51,604 nucleotides of DNA from Nocardioides sp. (GTDB taxonomy: Bacteria; Actinomycetota; Actinomycetes; Propionibacteriales; Nocardioidaceae). The translations under genes were made by a program, and so were the position numbers. The stretch lies in assembly GCA_025965275.1 (NCBI GenBank), contig JAOPXG010000117.1:1-51604 (forward strand), in the 5' to 3' direction. Below, one piece after another: positions 50,035 through 51,604 of this stretch. The notes under the pieces were generated by a model, which was not told the DNA's origin, ran no database searches, and worked only from the letters and a program-made list of their open reading frames with translations. The first letter of the stretch is position 1. Each line of letters begins with the position of its first letter.

Positions 50035-51276
50035 TCAGAAGTAGGCGTTGGCGGGGAACTCGGTGCCGTTGACCTCGAAGTCGCCGACCGCGGTCGCCTT
50101 GAGGAACGTCGGGTTGTGCGTCGAGATGGTCCGCACGTTGCGCCAGTGCCGGTCGAGGTTGTGCACCGACTGGGTCGCGGACGCGCCGCCGACGTCGAAG
50201 AGGCGCGCGGCGGTGGCGTAGGAGAAGCGGTCGACCGCGATCTTGGCCTGCGCGGCGGCGAGCTGTGCCGCAGCGGCGGCCTCCGCGGTCGGCAGGCCGT
50301 CGCGCACCGAGTCGACGGCGTCCTGGATCCGGTCGGCGGCGGCGAGCACGATCGCCTCGGCGGCGAAGGCGTCGGCCGAGATCTCGCCGACCACCTGCAG
50401 CACCTGCGCGTCCTGGGTGGGCGTCTGCGGCGCGCCCGCGTGGCTGAAGTTCCGGTTGCGCCGCTGGACGAGCGCGATCGCGTCGTTGCGGACGCTCCGC
50501 AGGATGCCTGCGGTGACGGCCTGGAGGAAGAGCTGGAGGAAGGCGCCCTGATAGCTCGGGTCCGCCGGCTCGTCGAGCGAACCGAGGTCGAAGAACTCCT
50601 CGTCCGTGACGTGCACGTCGTCCAGCTGGGTCGTCCCGGTGCCGGTGAGGCGCTGGCCGAACCCGTCCCAGTCGTCGTCCAGGGTCACCCCGGGCCGGTT
50701 GACCGGCACGACGGCGCCGGCGATGCGGTTGCCGGGCGCGGCGGCCCAGATCTGGGTGTAGTCGGAGTAGATGGTGCCGGTGGAGTAGAACTTCGTGCCG
50801 TTGATCCGGTAGCCGTCACCCTGCGGGTCGGGCGTGATCGTCGTGTCGAAGTGCAGCCCGACGGGGTGCTTGCTCTTCTCGCTGAACCCGTTGCCGACCA
50901 GGGCGCCGGAGGTGAGGATCGCGATGCCGCGAGCGCGCGCGTCGGGATCGGCGGCCTGCAGCTGCTGCTCCACGAACCAGAAGTGGGTGCGCAGGATGTG
51001 GGCGACGTTCGAGTCGGCCTCGGCGAGGGCGATGAGGACCTCGAAGAGCTCGCGGACGCTCACCCCGGCACCGCCCTCCTCGACGGGGACCCGCAGCAGG
51101 CCGAGCCCGGCGTCCTTGACCCAGCCGATCTGCTCGTGGGGGGCCAGGCGCTGCTGCTCGCGCTCGCCGGCGCCGACGGCGAGCCGCTCGAGCAACGCCT
51201 TCAGCTCGGGCGACCCGGGGCGCACCACGGTGCCACTCGTGCCGGTTGACGGGCCTGCGATGGTGTCGGCGCTCAT
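50035..51276 (-). CDS. Acyl-CoA dehydrogenase-fold flavin monooxygenase (DszC/SfnB-like)
   Basis: 413 residues. Acyl-CoA-dehydrogenase fold: LLRVPVEEGGAG, NVAHILRTHFWFVEQ, GFSEKSKHPVG, INGTKFYSTGTIYSDY, and the C-terminal FDVGGASATQSVHNLDRHWRNVRTISTHNP with the RHWRNxRTxxxHxP pattern of DszC/SfnB-type two-component monooxygenases rather than true dehydrogenases. These use reduced flavin and O2 on organosulfur or related substrates. The start is ATG 51276 with AAGGAG 7 bp upstream. First gene of an operon with the AmiS/UreI channel. Confidence 0.85.
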   Translation of the reverse strand: MSADTIAGPSTGTSGTVVRPGSPELKALLERLAVGAGEREQQRLAPHEQIGWVKDAGLGLLRVPVEEGGAGVSVRELFEVLIALAEADSNVAHILRTHFWFVEQQLQAADPDARARGIAILTSGALVGNGFSEKSKHPVGLHFDTTITPDPQGDGYRINGTKFYSTGTIYSDYTQIWAAAPGNRIAGAVVPVNRPGVTLDDDWDGFGQRLTGTGTTQLDDVHVTDEEFFDLGSLDEPADPSYQGAFLQLFLQAVTAGILRSVRNDAIALVQRRNRNFSHAGAPQTPTQDAQVLQVVGEISADAFAAEAIVLAAADRIQDAVDSVRDGLPTAEAAAAAQLAAAQAKIAVDRFSYATAARLFDVGGASATQSVHNLDRHWRNVRTISTHNPTFLKATAVGDFEVNGTEFPANAYF

Positions 51277-51405
51277 ATCGTTGCTCCTTGGATTCGATCT
51301 TTATCACTGTTTCTCGACTTACTTTGTTGACTTAAGCACGACCGGACGCCCCTGCGGCCCGTCCGGCTGAACGGTTCTGCCGATCGGGGCATCGGGGCAT
51401 CGGGG

Positions 51406-51498
51406 CGTGACCCTCGGCCCTGGGGGGCCGACCCGAAGTGCCCGATCCGGCTGGGTGAACGCCTCGCCGAGCTGAGACGCGACGTCGCCGCGCGCTGA
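51406..51498 (+). pseudogene. Internally deleted copy of the small Cys-rich gene
   Basis: 51433-51498 reads PKCPIRLGERLAELRRDVAAR and stops. It equals the beginning (PKCPIRLGE) and end (RLDELRR) of the protein at 48338-48502 with the whole Cys core missing. The upstream GTGACC-TCGGCCCT element is also retained (51406-51422). No start codon lies in this frame. It is probably a dead duplicate, or possibly a regulatory decoy. Confidence 0.5.
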
Positions 51499-51573
51499 CG
51501 TCGGTACCTCAGGGCGCCGGGTCGGCACCTGAGAAGGAGGGCCGTGCCCGGTCGCCCGACCAGACTCGAGGGC

Positions 51574-51604
51574 ATGACGATGAACGCCGTCCACCTGCCG
51601 CCCG
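51574..51604 (+). CDS. Start of an unidentified gene, cut by the window end
   Basis: ATG at 51574 opens MTMNAVHLPP and continues past the window edge. CAGACT at 51561-51566 could be a -10 giving a leaderless message; GTG 51544 behind GGAGG is an in-frame alternative. Too short to assign. Confidence 0.3.
   Translation, partial: MTMNAVHLPP

Noticed and set aside
1-51604. CRISPR arrays, insertion sequences, prophage genes
   Set aside because: No regularly spaced repeats, transposase, integrase or phage structural motifs were recognised in any frame.

Overview
The window is chromosomal DNA of a high-GC actinobacterium. Codon use, leaderless-looking promoters, the gltX/tRNA-Gln/tRNA-Glu neighbourhood and the protein families point to Nocardioides or another Nocardioidaceae; this is inferred, since no 16S gene is present.

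1-10.8 kb: an envelope/glycoconjugate module built around a two-component system (6.6-8.6 kb). It has a GT-C-like membrane protein, a GtrA-like flippase, a dolichol-phosphate-mannose-synthase-like GT2, a DedA-PAP2 fusion, an ABC-2 exporter, a small membrane protein and a secreted acidic repeat protein. Five promoters share the same layout: CAGG-N7-CAGG, then a -10, then an ATG 22-24 bp after the start of the last base of the second CAGG. They look like one regulon of the local OmpR-family regulator. Several genes here carry single-base frameshifts or truncations (COG4705-like remnant, GtrA, second GT-C gene, DedA-PAP2).

10.7-16.3 kb: a MimR/AcoR-like GAF-Fis regulator faces an operon of amidohydrolase, DUF59 (MIP18-like) protein, zinc alcohol dehydrogenase, DUF1097-like membrane protein and ABM-type monooxygenase. 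The first three are the accessory genes of propane-type diiron monooxygenase clusters, but no hydroxylase is present. Two GTCTC-N5-GAGAC dyads lie upstream of the operon.

16.4-43.8 kb: a large inositol/cyclitol catabolic region. The core operon is iolA-iolE-like-iolG-iolH-like-iolC-aldolase-iolB-iolD-Gfo (33.5-43.8 kb). A divergent ABC importer operon carries a translationally coupled UspA protein. Satellites include four more Gfo/Idh/MocA dehydrogenases, further TIM-barrel isomerases, two LacI regulators, a PhyH dioxygenase with an SDR, a TSUP exporter and a self-sufficient P450-reductase-ferredoxin fusion. A HutC-type GntR regulator probably unites most of these: TGTC-NN-GACA sites occur in front of five transcription units, including the P450 operon. 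The P450 may O-demethylate methylated cyclitols, but that is a hypothesis.

43.85-44.6 kb is gene-free and ends at the 3' side of tRNA-Glu. From there the window looks like core genome: tRNA-Glu, tRNA-Gln, a CPBP protease, gltX and an FAH-family hydrolase (all minus strand), then a small Cys-rich protein, a putative 3-methyladenine glycosylase, an AmiS/UreI channel and a DszC/SfnB-like flavin monooxygenase. An internally deleted copy of the small Cys protein lies at 51.4 kb. No CRISPR array, transposase, integrase or rRNA was seen.
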